38,362 nt of DNA from Pseudomonadota bacterium. Lineage in GTDB: Bacteria > Pseudomonadota > Alphaproteobacteria > Rhizobiales > Rhizobiaceae. Made by a program: the position numbers and the translations under genes. This document shows positions 1-7,533 of this stretch, in pieces. The first letter of the stretch is position 1; the number at the start of each line of letters is the position of its first letter. The stretch lies in assembly GCA_023390055.1 (NCBI GenBank), contig JAEWDP010000010.1:1-38362 (forward strand). Direction: 5' to 3'. Under the pieces are notes generated by a model. The model saw only the letters and a program-made list of their open reading frames with translations. It was not told where the DNA came from and searched no databases.

Positions 1-148
1 CAGCAGTGTAACGCGATTTCTTTTGGGGCTGTCGCCTGGTGTCATCTTATCGTCGAGCGGTTGCAGTTAGGCCCTAGGGATAAGGCGACATGTGCCAGAC
101 ATCAAGACAGATGCCATACCGAATGATGACAGAACAGGATGGAAAGTA

Positions 149-174
149 AGGCACGGTGATACCTCACCGTGCCT
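149..174 (-). terminator. Terminator-like hairpin after the TerC gene
   Basis: A perfect 11-bp inverted repeat (AGGCACGGTGA / TCACCGTGCCT) with a 4-base loop lies 6 bases beyond the stop codon of the minus-strand TerC gene. Read on the minus strand it is followed by TTACTTTCC, a weak T-rich tail, so termination there is likely but not textbook. Confidence 0.65.
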
Positions 175-180
175 ACTGGC

Positions 181-834
181 TCAGACGCCCAAATAGGGCA
201 TTACTTCGTGAAATCCGCGCCAGATCATTTCGAGAGCGACATAGAGGATCACGATAAGGCCGACATAGGCAATCCAACGGAAGCGTTGCAATAGCCGTGC
301 AATGAAGCTTGCAGCAATCCCCATTAGGGCGATTGACAGGACAAGACCGAAGACAAGCACTTCAGGGTGCTCTCGAGCGGCGCCTGCAACGGCAAGAACG
401 TTGTCAAGCGACATGGAAACGTCTGCGATTACGATCTGCCAGGCTGCTTGCGCAAACGTCTTTCGCGGAGCAGAGCGAGCGACGGTACCATCCTGATTGA
501 TATCTTCATTTTGCAAGACTTCGGCAGCGTCTTCTTCTTCCGCATGTGATGTCCGCAGTTCACGCCACATCTTCCAGCAAACCCAAAGCAGCAGAATCCC
601 GCCAGCGAGTAAAAGGCCAACTATCTGTAGTAATTGTGTCGTTACGGCTGCGAAGGCAATTCTGAGAACTGTGGCAGCGATGATGCCGATAAGAATGGCC
701 TTGGCACGCTGTTCCTTCGGCAATCCCGCAGCAGCAAGCCCGATGACGATGGCATTGTCACCTGCGAGTACCAGATCAATCATGATAACTTGCAGGAGAG
801 CCGTAAGCGCTTCCTGCGTAAAAAATTCGCCCAT
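181..834 (-). CDS. TerC-family (YjbE-type) integral membrane protein
   Basis: This 217-residue protein has about seven hydrophobic segments and the two TerC signatures: LAGDNAIVIGLA near residues 23-34 and SMSLDNVLAVAG near 140-151. The paired acidic residues in membrane segments are typical of the family. A charged, acid-rich loop around residues 97-115 separates the two halves. TerC proteins of the YjbE/Alx type are linked to metal-ion (often manganese) export and to metalation of secreted enzymes; the substrate here is inferred from family only. It is transcribed alone, away from exoZ by 310 bp, and is closed by the hairpin at 149-174. The start at 834 gives the usual N-terminus (MGEFFTQEALTALLQ). 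Confidence 0.85.
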   Translation of the reverse strand: MGEFFTQEALTALLQVIMIDLVLAGDNAIVIGLAAAGLPKEQRAKAILIGIIAATVLRIAFAAVTTQLLQIVGLLLAGGILLLWVCWKMWRELRTSHAEEEDAAEVLQNEDINQDGTVARSAPRKTFAQAAWQIVIADVSMSLDNVLAVAGAAREHPEVLVFGLVLSIALMGIAASFIARLLQRFRWIAYVGLIVILYVALEMIWRGFHEVMPYLGV

Positions 835-1144
835 ATTTTTGCACCTAATCCCTTTGACGAGATGCGCCGGTTATCTAGCGTTGTGATTCATGCCGTTCAA
901 CCGTCTTTGACGGAGATCTTGCGTCATGATCAAACAATCGCCACCATCAGAGCGGTCACCGGGCACCCTAGCTAAAGTCTCCCAGTCCGACATCACAGTC
1001 ATTAGACTGCCAGAGGGGCCCGGCCTGGTGATACACCCCTACCGTCACAAATGCCTAAACTCAACCTCTTTTCGACAAAGAATTTCTCAACAGAGAGGAG
1101 CTTTCCTTTGCCTTCAATGACCAATCGTCTGTTCCGCAGCGAAC
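835..1144. other. 310-bp gap between terC and exoZ
   Basis: No gene is supported here. Both flanking genes are on the minus strand, so the gap holds the 3' end of the exo transcript and the leader of terC. It contains a 5-bp hairpin (CAGTC ATTA GACTG, 996-1009) and, closer to terC, a CCGTC/GACGG hairpin (901-913) preceded on the minus strand by GCAAGATCT. Some TerC genes carry a manganese riboswitch (yybP-ykoY), but the conserved 5' part of that motif is not evident, so I do not call one. Confidence 0.5.
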
Positions 1145-2158
1145 TTAGCGAGACACGCTTTGTACTGGAGAGCGACCTGGAGTAAGCCTTCCGCCTTTGA
1201 TGAGGGCCTGGATGGGCTTTTCAACGCATTCATAGGCAATGACACCTGTGAAGGTGCCTGCGATCACGCCTCCTGTGGCGATGAGGACGAAGGGAAGATC
1301 CATTATCATGCCGAGCTTGACGGTGACGGACAGAGCCAGTGTGTGCCACAGATAAATAGAATAGGACGCGTCACCGAGATAGGAAGCGATTGGATAACGA
1401 GACAATTTTCCTGCCCTTTCGATGGCCAGTACTCCCGCCAGCATCATGACGGCAAGAGGTCCGCAATTACGGGCGTCAAACTCCAGTTTCATGACATGAA
1501 TCATGGCAAAACCAAAAACGGCTAGGACGATAAGTAGGGTTCCAATGGCAGCAGACGGCAAAGTTCCACGCTTCCATAATTTTGCAAGAGCAGCCCCGGC
1601 GGCAAACTCTAGGAGAAGGGGCCTTGTGTAGAACGTTGCGGTGTTAGCCGACGACTGCAGGAACATGCCGCAAAACACCAGTGCCAACAGTACCAGCATC
1701 AATGTTGCCAGCCGGTAGGGCGGCCGAAAGAACAAGGCCATAGCAAAAACTGCATAAAAGAAGGCTTCGTAGTTCAGTGTCCAGCCTTGAACGAGGACTG
1801 GCCAGAATTGCTCTGCGTTTGGTGACGCAACCGGAAAAAAGAAAAACGATCCCATGATATGGAAGAAATCCAGCTTCATGTTGGGAAACAGGCCGGCCAC
1901 GGCGCCGATGATCATGATACCTGTTACAATCCAATAGTTAGGGGCAATTCGTAGCAGTCGATTTTTCAAGAATATAAAGGGTGATGTTTGCCTGTGATCG
2001 CTGATCGCCATCATAATGAAGCCGCTGACGACAAAGAACACGTCAACTCCGGCTGCACCAATCGCGAAATGCATGCCGGTCCTTTCTGCCGCGTGGAAGA
2101 CCACAACAGCGAGTGCCGCAAAGGCTCTGAGATATTGAATTCCATAAAGTGTCTTCAT
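1145..2158 (-). CDS. exoZ: Succinoglycan O-acetyltransferase ExoZ (acyltransferase 3)
   Basis: ExoZ adds the acetyl group to the succinoglycan repeat unit at the membrane. The 337-residue protein is an acyltransferase-3 family member: it opens with GIQYLRAFAALAVVVFH (the conserved R and the catalytic-type H near residue 22), has the GVDVFFVVSGFIM block near 37-49, and about ten membrane segments. It is the last gene of the minus-strand run exoY-exoF-exoQ-exoZ, beginning 12 bases after exoQ, so it is probably co-transcribed. The assignment to ExoZ rather than ExoH rests on position next to exoQ and on ExoH being accounted for at 11855. The last 20 residues are basic and look disordered. Confidence 0.9.
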   Translation of the reverse strand: MKTLYGIQYLRAFAALAVVVFHAAERTGMHFAIGAAGVDVFFVVSGFIMMAISDHRQTSPFIFLKNRLLRIAPNYWIVTGIMIIGAVAGLFPNMKLDFFHIMGSFFFFPVASPNAEQFWPVLVQGWTLNYEAFFYAVFAMALFFRPPYRLATLMLVLLALVFCGMFLQSSANTATFYTRPLLLEFAAGAALAKLWKRGTLPSAAIGTLLIVLAVFGFAMIHVMKLEFDARNCGPLAVMMLAGVLAIERAGKLSRYPIASYLGDASYSIYLWHTLALSVTVKLGMIMDLPFVLIATGGVIAGTFTGVIAYECVEKPIQALIKGGRLTPGRSPVQSVSR

Positions 2159-2170
2159 TATAGCCTTGAC

Positions 2171-3469
2171 TTATCTGCTGTGCACGTGCCGCATCTCGCG
2201 AATCCAACGGGCAGCATTTTTGGAATTGAAGACATGGTAAGTTCGGGGGCGGACCGTATCGCGTTCTCGCGTAAGCACCTTGCCCGCAATGAAATAGAGT
2301 AGGAACGAGCCGATATGATAGGGGTGCATGATGTCGATCTCGACGAAAGAGCGCACGAAGAGTAGCGCCGAAATTGCGAAAAGAAGAAGTGACTGAGGGC
2401 TTCGTCCGGTTCTCAGGAACAGTCGAATGTGGCCCCCCATGCAAAACAGCAATATCGCCGAGATCAGAAATGTTCCTGCAATGCCGGTTTCCACCATGGT
2501 TTCAATGTAGGTGTTGTGAAAATGGAACCCGCTGCGTGAGACAATAAAGAAATCATCCCATAACCGTTCAGCTTCAGGAAAGCCTTGCACCCAGAACCCA
2601 TAATAACCGATGCCCAGCCATGGTGCCCGGCCGGCCTCAAGGATCCCCTGTTGCCATAGATAGGTTCGGCCTGTGAGGGTCGTATCCTTGCCAAAGGCCC
2701 CAAGTACAGCGTCCATGGCACCCAATTGCACGGCAGCAATACCGATACAGGCGATCACTACAAGTCCGACAACGAACAGCGCTTGCCTGTTGCGTGGCGC
2801 CAGAAACAGAGAAATCTGCATTGCTATACATACGCAAAGCACCGCTGTTGTCGTTATAATCGAAGTGGCGGACTGGGATGCGAACAGCGCATATGCCGAC
2901 AGCATCCCCGAAAGAAGACTGGCAACGGTCCAAAGAATTCGGCCGCGAAAAACCGTCGCAGTCATGTATGAGAACAAGACGCCGAGTGATGCATATAGTC
3001 CAAGCTGGTTCTTTGAAGAGAAGGCTCCGACAAAGCTGTAGGTGCCATCAAGCGGGTCGTAATGGTAATTGCCAAATGCCAGTGAGAAGAGCAGTACCAC
3101 CGTGCATCCGGCCACCGAGCCGCGGGCGAGGGTTTCGGTTGCCAGGACCCGCATCGCGATGAGCGCGCAGATGGCATGTGTGAAATACTGCACCGCAGCT
3201 CGCAAAGAAACCGCAGGGGCTTCCGACCAGAATGCGGACAGAAAGCTAAACACCGCGAAGGCGAGGATCCATCCGTAACGTGCGTAGTTTCCGAGTACTT
3301 TGTGGTAATCGACGAAAATGAGCGGTAGCCACATCGCATAATACGCAAGGATGGAAATCTGTCCAAATCTGGAAGAGTAGGCAAAAACAAACAACGACAA
3401 TGCTACTGCTGTCGTGCCATAGACGGAATTTCGCTCCGGATTCACGAGAATGGATTTGGCAATCCTCAT
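2171..3469 (-). CDS. exoQ: Succinoglycan polymerase-like membrane protein ExoQ
   Basis: ExoQ is the Wzy-like inner-membrane protein needed to join octasaccharide units into high-molecular-weight succinoglycan. This 432-residue protein has roughly ten to eleven membrane segments and the large periplasmic loop typical of the O-antigen ligase/polymerase family (around residues 255-320), including the conserved segment GRTYLWQQGILEAG and the HNTYIETMVETG block (about 318-329). Its length agrees with the Sinorhizobium protein. It begins 7 bases after the exoF stop and runs straight into exoZ, so the three genes look like one transcript. Confidence 0.92.
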   Translation of the reverse strand: MRIAKSILVNPERNSVYGTTAVALSLFVFAYSSRFGQISILAYYAMWLPLIFVDYHKVLGNYARYGWILAFAVFSFLSAFWSEAPAVSLRAAVQYFTHAICALIAMRVLATETLARGSVAGCTVVLLFSLAFGNYHYDPLDGTYSFVGAFSSKNQLGLYASLGVLFSYMTATVFRGRILWTVASLLSGMLSAYALFASQSATSIITTTAVLCVCIAMQISLFLAPRNRQALFVVGLVVIACIGIAAVQLGAMDAVLGAFGKDTTLTGRTYLWQQGILEAGRAPWLGIGYYGFWVQGFPEAERLWDDFFIVSRSGFHFHNTYIETMVETGIAGTFLISAILLFCMGGHIRLFLRTGRSPQSLLLFAISALLFVRSFVEIDIMHPYHIGSFLLYFIAGKVLTRERDTVRPRTYHVFNSKNAARWIREMRHVHSR

Positions 3470-3476
3470 GCCAGCC

Positions 3477-4730
3477 TCATTGCAACAATAGCTCGGATGT
3501 GACGCGTACCACGTCTCCTGGCTTCAAGGCGGTCGTCTCACTGACCGGAATTTCCTTCGGCCCAGCTCCATCGTCCCGGACAACCGTGTACTTGGTGGAA
3601 GCAGCCTTGCCGCTGGTATCGAATCGGAGAGCTTCGGCCGACTGTGAAAGAGCTTCAGACATCAGCTCATGGCTGGTTGTAAGCTTCAACGCCAGCTTCT
3701 CCAATTCGGCCTCGGTGTCCTGCAGTTCCTTGGCGCGCTGGGCCTCCCAATCGTTTCTTAGATTTATCTCGTCCTGTGTTGCCTTGCTGATATCCTGCTT
3801 GGCTCGAAGTGTGGCTGTATCTATATCGAGAAGTGTTGATTCCACATCGGCAGTGCGTTCCTCGATGGACAGTCTCCGTTGGCTTGTTGCCAGACCCTGC
3901 TCACTTAGCCGGCTAATCCGCTCACGATCCTTCTCCGCGAGCTTGAGCTGTTCTTGCTGTGTCTCCGCCTTCTGACTGAGAGATCGAACCTCACTTTCGA
4001 GAAGTGTTCGCAAATCAGCCAGAGCCTTGAGCTGCAATTCATATCGCTGACGACGCGATTTCATCAGAGCTGTTTCGCTGGCGATCAGTTCTGACGCATT
4101 GGGAATCTTTTCCAGCTGAGGTGGAACTTTGATCTCGTCCATGCCCTCGACTTCCGCGAGAAGTCTTGCCCGTCGGGCAATAAGGCGGCTTCGCTCGGAA
4201 TCGTAGACGGCCGAGTCACCTCGGGCATTTATGAAATCACGGGCAAAACGCTGTCCGGCTTCCGACCGCCGTAAACCGCCGGCCAGACTGACCGCTTTCA
4301 AAACAGTCATCTCGGGAGAATAGGGGTATTCTCCCGGAGTGTTCACATCGCCAGCCAGAAAGATCGGTCGGAACTCGGCAATTTCCACTGAGGCGGATGG
4401 CTCGGTTCGGAGTGCAAATTCGCTTTGAAGTCTTTTCCCGATTTCCGTTGCGACATCCAAACTCGTCTTGCCGGCAACTTGTAGTTCACCGATAAATGGC
4501 AGCGAGATTGCCCCGCTTGGCCCGACGGCATAGTCGCCGGCGATCACGTCCCAATTTCGTATTGTGCCCTCGGCGGGCTGCCATTCGGCAACACGCACCT
4601 TGACTTTGTCCATCACCCCCAGGCGGTAGACGTCCTCTGCAGCTGCCGCAAGGTTGGTTGCAAACAGTAATGATCCAAGAATACAATAAATCGCCATTGT
4701 CCGGGATCTGACCGGAGCTGGATTGCGCAT
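3477..4730 (-). CDS. exoF: Succinoglycan export/biosynthesis protein ExoF (polysaccharide export, SLBB)
   Basis: ExoF is a periplasmic/outer-envelope partner of ExoP in succinoglycan assembly; in Sinorhizobium it is also needed for the first galactose step. The 417-residue protein has an N-terminal signal sequence (hydrophobic residues about 13-30, ending ALA-like AAAA), a polysaccharide-export domain (about 34-110, with YRLGVMDKVKVRV), an SLBB domain (about 105-165, with FLAGDVNTPGEYPY), and a long coiled-coil stretch rich in E, R and L (about 175-350). A GAGG ribosome site lies 8 bases before the ATG at 4730. It follows exoY after 91 bases that contain a strong hairpin. Confidence 0.93.
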   Translation of the reverse strand: MRNPAPVRSRTMAIYCILGSLLFATNLAAAAEDVYRLGVMDKVKVRVAEWQPAEGTIRNWDVIAGDYAVGPSGAISLPFIGELQVAGKTSLDVATEIGKRLQSEFALRTEPSASVEIAEFRPIFLAGDVNTPGEYPYSPEMTVLKAVSLAGGLRRSEAGQRFARDFINARGDSAVYDSERSRLIARRARLLAEVEGMDEIKVPPQLEKIPNASELIASETALMKSRRQRYELQLKALADLRTLLESEVRSLSQKAETQQEQLKLAEKDRERISRLSEQGLATSQRRLSIEERTADVESTLLDIDTATLRAKQDISKATQDEINLRNDWEAQRAKELQDTEAELEKLALKLTTSHELMSEALSQSAEALRFDTSGKAASTKYTVVRDDGAGPKEIPVSETTALKPGDVVRVTSELLLQ

Positions 4731-4756
4731 AAGAATACCTCGTTTGATACATCGAA

Positions 4757-4782
4757 GGGCGAAGATCGGATAGTCTTCGCCC
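4757..4782 (-). promoter_or_regulatory. Intercistronic hairpin between exoY and exoF
   Basis: A perfect 9-bp inverted repeat (GGGCGAAGA / TCTTCGCCC) with an 8-base loop sits in the exoY-exoF gap. On the transcribed minus strand there is no T tract after it, so it is more likely to set relative mRNA stability or act as a partial attenuator than to be a full terminator. Confidence 0.6.
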
Positions 4783-4821
4783 CTCTTATGATGGCCTTGC
4801 CTCTCGCTGGGATGAGTTGGC

Positions 4822-5502
4822 TTAGTAGCTTCCGCGAGAAAAACAGACTGCCGGTATGGTCTTTGCGATGATGAGCAGATCCCGGATCAATGACCAATTT
4901 TGCACATAGTGCGTGTCGAACGCTATCCGGCTTTCATACGATACGTCGTTGCGACCACTGATCTGCCACAGTCCGGTAAGTCCCGGGCGTGTCTGCAGGT
5001 AGTAGACTGCATTGCAGTCATAGAGCCCGAGCTCTTCATCAACAACCGGGCGCGGCCCAACGACGCTCATGTCGCCCCGCAGAATATTGATGAGCTGTGG
5101 CAGTTCATCGAGACTGACCTTGCGCAATACCTGTCCAACTGCGGTTACCCGCGGATCGTTACGGAGTTTACGTGTGGACGTCCATTCTTCTGCAGCCTGC
5201 GGATTGTTTTGCAAGTAGTCCCGTAGGACCTCATCCCCGTTGGGCACCATCGTGCGGAACTTCAGGCAATGGAAATATCGGCCATTATGACCGACTCGCC
5301 GGTGGCCATAGAAAATAGTGCCGCCGTCTGAGAACTTAACCAGGGCCATGATCAGCATAAAAATGGGACCAAGGGCAATGAGTGCTATCGCAGCAGCAGT
5401 GATATCAAATCCGCGCTTTGCGAAGCCACCAAGGGGAAATGCGAGCGGGACCTCGTCGGTGGTCATGAACGGCGATCCGGCCGAACGTGTCGCTGACTTC
5501 AT
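4822..5502 (-). CDS. exoY: Undecaprenyl-phosphate galactosephosphotransferase ExoY
   Basis: ExoY starts succinoglycan synthesis by moving galactose-1-phosphate from UDP-galactose to the lipid carrier in the inner membrane. The 226-residue protein has the bacterial sugar transferase plan: a single hydrophobic segment (about 33-55), then the cytoplasmic domain with GHRRVG (66-71), KFRTM (81-85), RKVSLDELPQL (127-137), VGPRP (148-152) and the C-terminal RPGLTGLWQISGR (172-184). I chose the start at 5502 because MKSATRS matches the known ExoY N-terminus and GGAG lies 8 bases upstream; the reading frame is open 42 codons further. Divergent from exoX across a 668-bp control region. Confidence 0.96.
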   Translation of the reverse strand: MKSATRSAGSPFMTTDEVPLAFPLGGFAKRGFDITAAAIALIALGPIFMLIMALVKFSDGGTIFYGHRRVGHNGRYFHCLKFRTMVPNGDEVLRDYLQNNPQAAEEWTSTRKLRNDPRVTAVGQVLRKVSLDELPQLINILRGDMSVVGPRPVVDEELGLYDCNAVYYLQTRPGLTGLWQISGRNDVSYESRIAFDTHYVQNWSLIRDLLIIAKTIPAVCFSRGSY

Positions 5503-5650
5503 AGAGAAAGCTCCATTTGGGTTTGCGATATCTTGCCTGTGAGGCGCTTCGTGCGTCGCAATGGGATAATAAGTCTGTGTTCGGAATTTGATGCGGCAGA
5601 TTTTTTTCAAGCCGGCGTGCGCTTCCACAACGGTTCGAAGGATGTGCGTA

Positions 5651-5770
5651 TATTAGAGAAAGTTAATTGGATCTATATTTTGATTATTTAATGAGTATAT
5701 TATTAGTATATATATAATTCTAATCTTATTAAAACTACGTAATTGTAATAATATTTTGGAAAATACGGAT
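5651..5770. promoter_or_regulatory. AT-rich island in the exoX-exoY gap
   Basis: From 5701 to 5760 only 9 of 60 bases are G or C, against a roughly balanced composition in the flanking genes. The island has many T-A steps, an 11-base-spaced direct repeat AGTATAT (5694 and 5705, about one helical turn) and an ATTAG/CTAAT inverted repeat (5702-5724). Its composition suits a MucR/H-NS-like silencing site controlling exoY. Confidence 0.6.
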
Positions 5771-5830
5771 TGTGTCTAATCCTGATTAACAGGAGACTCT
5801 CGAGGATACTACAGTGTGATTGCAACGATG

Positions 5831-5887
5831 CCTTGGTCCAAGGCCAGCATCTCGGATATTTTGCACTGCAATGCGTTGCTGCAGTGC
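5831..5887. repeat. Two adjacent palindromes upstream of exoX
   Basis: The first is a 13-bp palindrome with one central base, CCTTGG-T-CCAAGG (5831-5843). The second is an 8-bp perfect inverted repeat, GCACTGCA / TGCAGTGC, around a 9-base loop (5863-5887). Placed between the AT island and the exoX promoter, they look like operators or a transcript hairpin. Confidence 0.55.
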
Positions 5888-6050
5888 GAAGAGATGGTCA
5901 AGGTGCAGGAGCTGCCGTAATAAAAGTTGATCATTGGCCATGTGTTTGTGCGTAATTCCTCCGAGTCGAAAAGGGTGGCTGCGACTAATGTGGGCAACAA
6001 CGTGACGAAGTCGTGGAGAGCCAAAAATTACGAAAGTTTCATGAAGTGCG

Positions 6051-6059
6051 TGCTATAAT
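6051..6059 (+). promoter_or_regulatory. Candidate extended -10 promoter of exoX
   Basis: The sequence TGCTATAAT is a perfect extended -10 (TGnTATAAT). No good -35 hexamer is found 16-18 bases upstream, which is acceptable for extended -10 promoters. It would give a leader of about 105 bases before exoX. Confidence 0.5.
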
Positions 6060-6170
6060 TCGTCGGATACAACTTGAACGTTCGTGACTTGCCCAATATT
6101 ATACCCCGATTGACCGGAGAGGAGCCAGGAGATCGACTGAACCGATATGGCAGATCCGGGAGGACGGATT

Positions 6171-6461
6171 ATGTATGCACCTCGTGTGTTCATAAGTATG
6201 ATTTTTGCGCTGGCGGCCTTTGCCGGTGCGACGTACTGGATGACGGGGTCGGCTTACACGACGGTTCTGCAGACGATTATCTGTGCGGTCATCTTGCAGG
6301 TAGGGTATTTCATCGGTCTGCTTTATCTTGTTCATCGCGAGAAGACCGAGCGTCAGCGGGCTGGTAACGATCCACTTTCGAACACGCGCACGACTGAAGT
6401 TCGAAGCGCAGATACTATATCCGTAGAACCTGCGACGCCGCTTAATATTCCTGATCGATAA
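6171..6461 (+). CDS. exoX: Exopolysaccharide repressor-like membrane protein ExoX
   Basis: ExoX is a small inner-membrane protein which, when in excess over ExoY, lowers succinoglycan output after transcription. This 96-residue protein has two membrane segments (about residues 5-24 and 31-55, the latter including ICAVILQVGYFIG) followed by a polar cytoplasmic tail from about residue 60. The start at 6171 (MYAPRVFIS) has GGGAGG 7 bases upstream and matches the family N-terminus; an ATG at 6147 in the same frame is less likely. The balance of exoX and the divergent exoY promoter sets EPS output. The 80 bases between exoX and exoU contain no hairpin that I can see. Confidence 0.88.
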   Translation: MYAPRVFISMIFALAAFAGATYWMTGSAYTTVLQTIICAVILQVGYFIGLLYLVHREKTERQRAGNDPLSNTRTTEVRSADTISVEPATPLNIPDR

Positions 6462-6540
6462 TCAGCTTTCCTGCAATTCCATATCCTCGACATTTTCCTC
6501 ACATCTATTGTTTCCACGAAGCAGGAAGCAGGAGACGAAG

Positions 6541-7533
6541 GTGAAGCACGTGGAAGCAGTCTGTGTGATTATTGCTGCCCGGAACGCGGCCAGCTCGATT
6601 GGCACGGCGATCACGTCGGCCCTACATGAAACTGTCGTAAGGGAAGTTATCGTCGTTGACGACGGATCGCGAGATGGTACATCGGAGGTGGCATCGCTTG
6701 CCGATGATGGAACTCACCGGCTACGGATCGTCTCTTTTACTGAGAATCGGGGGCCGGCCGCGGCGCGCAACTACGCAATTAGTATATCGCACTCTCCGCT
6801 AATTGCCATTCTTGATGCTGATGACTTCTTTTTTCCCGGACGCTTTACGGCCATGCTGAAGCATGACGGTTGGGATTTCATTGCGGACAATATCGCATTT
6901 ACCCAGAATGCACGGACAGATCTGCAGCCGCAATCGTTTCAGCCTCGTGCGCGCCAACTATCAACGCTGGATTTTATTGAGGGGAACATTTCGAAACCCG
7001 GTGCGCGACGTGCTGAGATCGGGTTCCTGAAACCTGTCATGAGACGAAGCTTCCTGGACTTCAACAGCCTGCGCTACAACGAGAACTTGCGATTAGGGGA
7101 GGACTACGATCTATATCTTCGGGCTCTAGTGATGGGAGCGCGTTATACAGTTATAGAACATTGTGGGTATGGAGCAGTGGTTCGTCCCGATTCTCTCAGC
7201 GGTCAGCATCGGACCGAAGATTTGAGGCGGCTGTGGGAGGCGGATCGCTCGATCCGCATGTCGTACTGTCTTGCTCCGATGATCGGAGATGCTCTCATGA
7301 GGCATGAAAAGCACATCCGTGATCGCTACGAACTGCGCGCGTTTCTTGATGCCAAGAGATGCGGAGGCCTGCTGTCCGGATTGCTGCATCTCCTGGAGCA
7401 GCCCTCGACGATACCGGTAATTACAAGGGGAATACTCCACGACAAGGTGCGTCGGTTCAAGGTTGTTGAAGAAGCCGCGCCTGACATCGGCCTCAGATAC
7501 CTGATCCCCGGTGTTCCTCTCGCTCACAAATAG
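6541..7533 (+). CDS. exoU: Succinoglycan glucosyltransferase ExoU (GT2)
   Basis: ExoU adds the sixth sugar (a beta-1,6-linked glucose) to the growing lipid-linked oligosaccharide on the cytoplasmic face. The 330-residue protein is a GT-A fold family 2 enzyme: VVDDGSRDGT (38-47) for nucleotide binding, the D-x-D-type LDADD (91-95), and LGEDYDLYL near residue 190. It resembles ExoO over its full length (shared LGEDY/IGEDY and PDSLS/EDSIS blocks). I chose the GTG at 6541 because GGAG lies 6 bases before it; a TTG at 6508 would add 11 residues. Its 3' end overlaps the convergent exoV by 10 bp. Confidence 0.9.
   Translation: MKHVEAVCVIIAARNAASSIGTAITSALHETVVREVIVVDDGSRDGTSEVASLADDGTHRLRIVSFTENRGPAAARNYAISISHSPLIAILDADDFFFPGRFTAMLKHDGWDFIADNIAFTQNARTDLQPQSFQPRARQLSTLDFIEGNISKPGARRAEIGFLKPVMRRSFLDFNSLRYNENLRLGEDYDLYLRALVMGARYTVIEHCGYGAVVRPDSLSGQHRTEDLRRLWEADRSIRMSYCLAPMIGDALMRHEKHIRDRYELRAFLDAKRCGGLLSGLLHLLEQPSTIPVITRGILHDKVRRFKVVEEAAPDIGLRYLIPGVPLAHK

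Larger units (their letters stand above)
5503..6170. promoter_or_regulatory. Divergent exoY-exoX control region
   Basis: This 668-bp gap separates exoY (minus) and exoX (plus) and contains no credible gene. It holds an extreme AT-rich island (5651-5770), two neighbouring palindromes (5831-5843 and 5863-5887) and an extended -10 element (6051-6059) facing exoX. In rhizobia this divergent region is where MucR/Ros-type zinc-finger repressors and other EPS regulators act, and MucR proteins favour AT-rich DNA with T-A steps. Regulator identity is inference from that knowledge; no protein-binding site is proven here. Confidence 0.7.

Noticed and set aside
5809..6024. A 71-codon minus-strand frame in the exoX-exoY gap
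   Set aside because: It starts with TTG, has no ribosome site and crosses the palindromes; regulatory DNA explains the region better.
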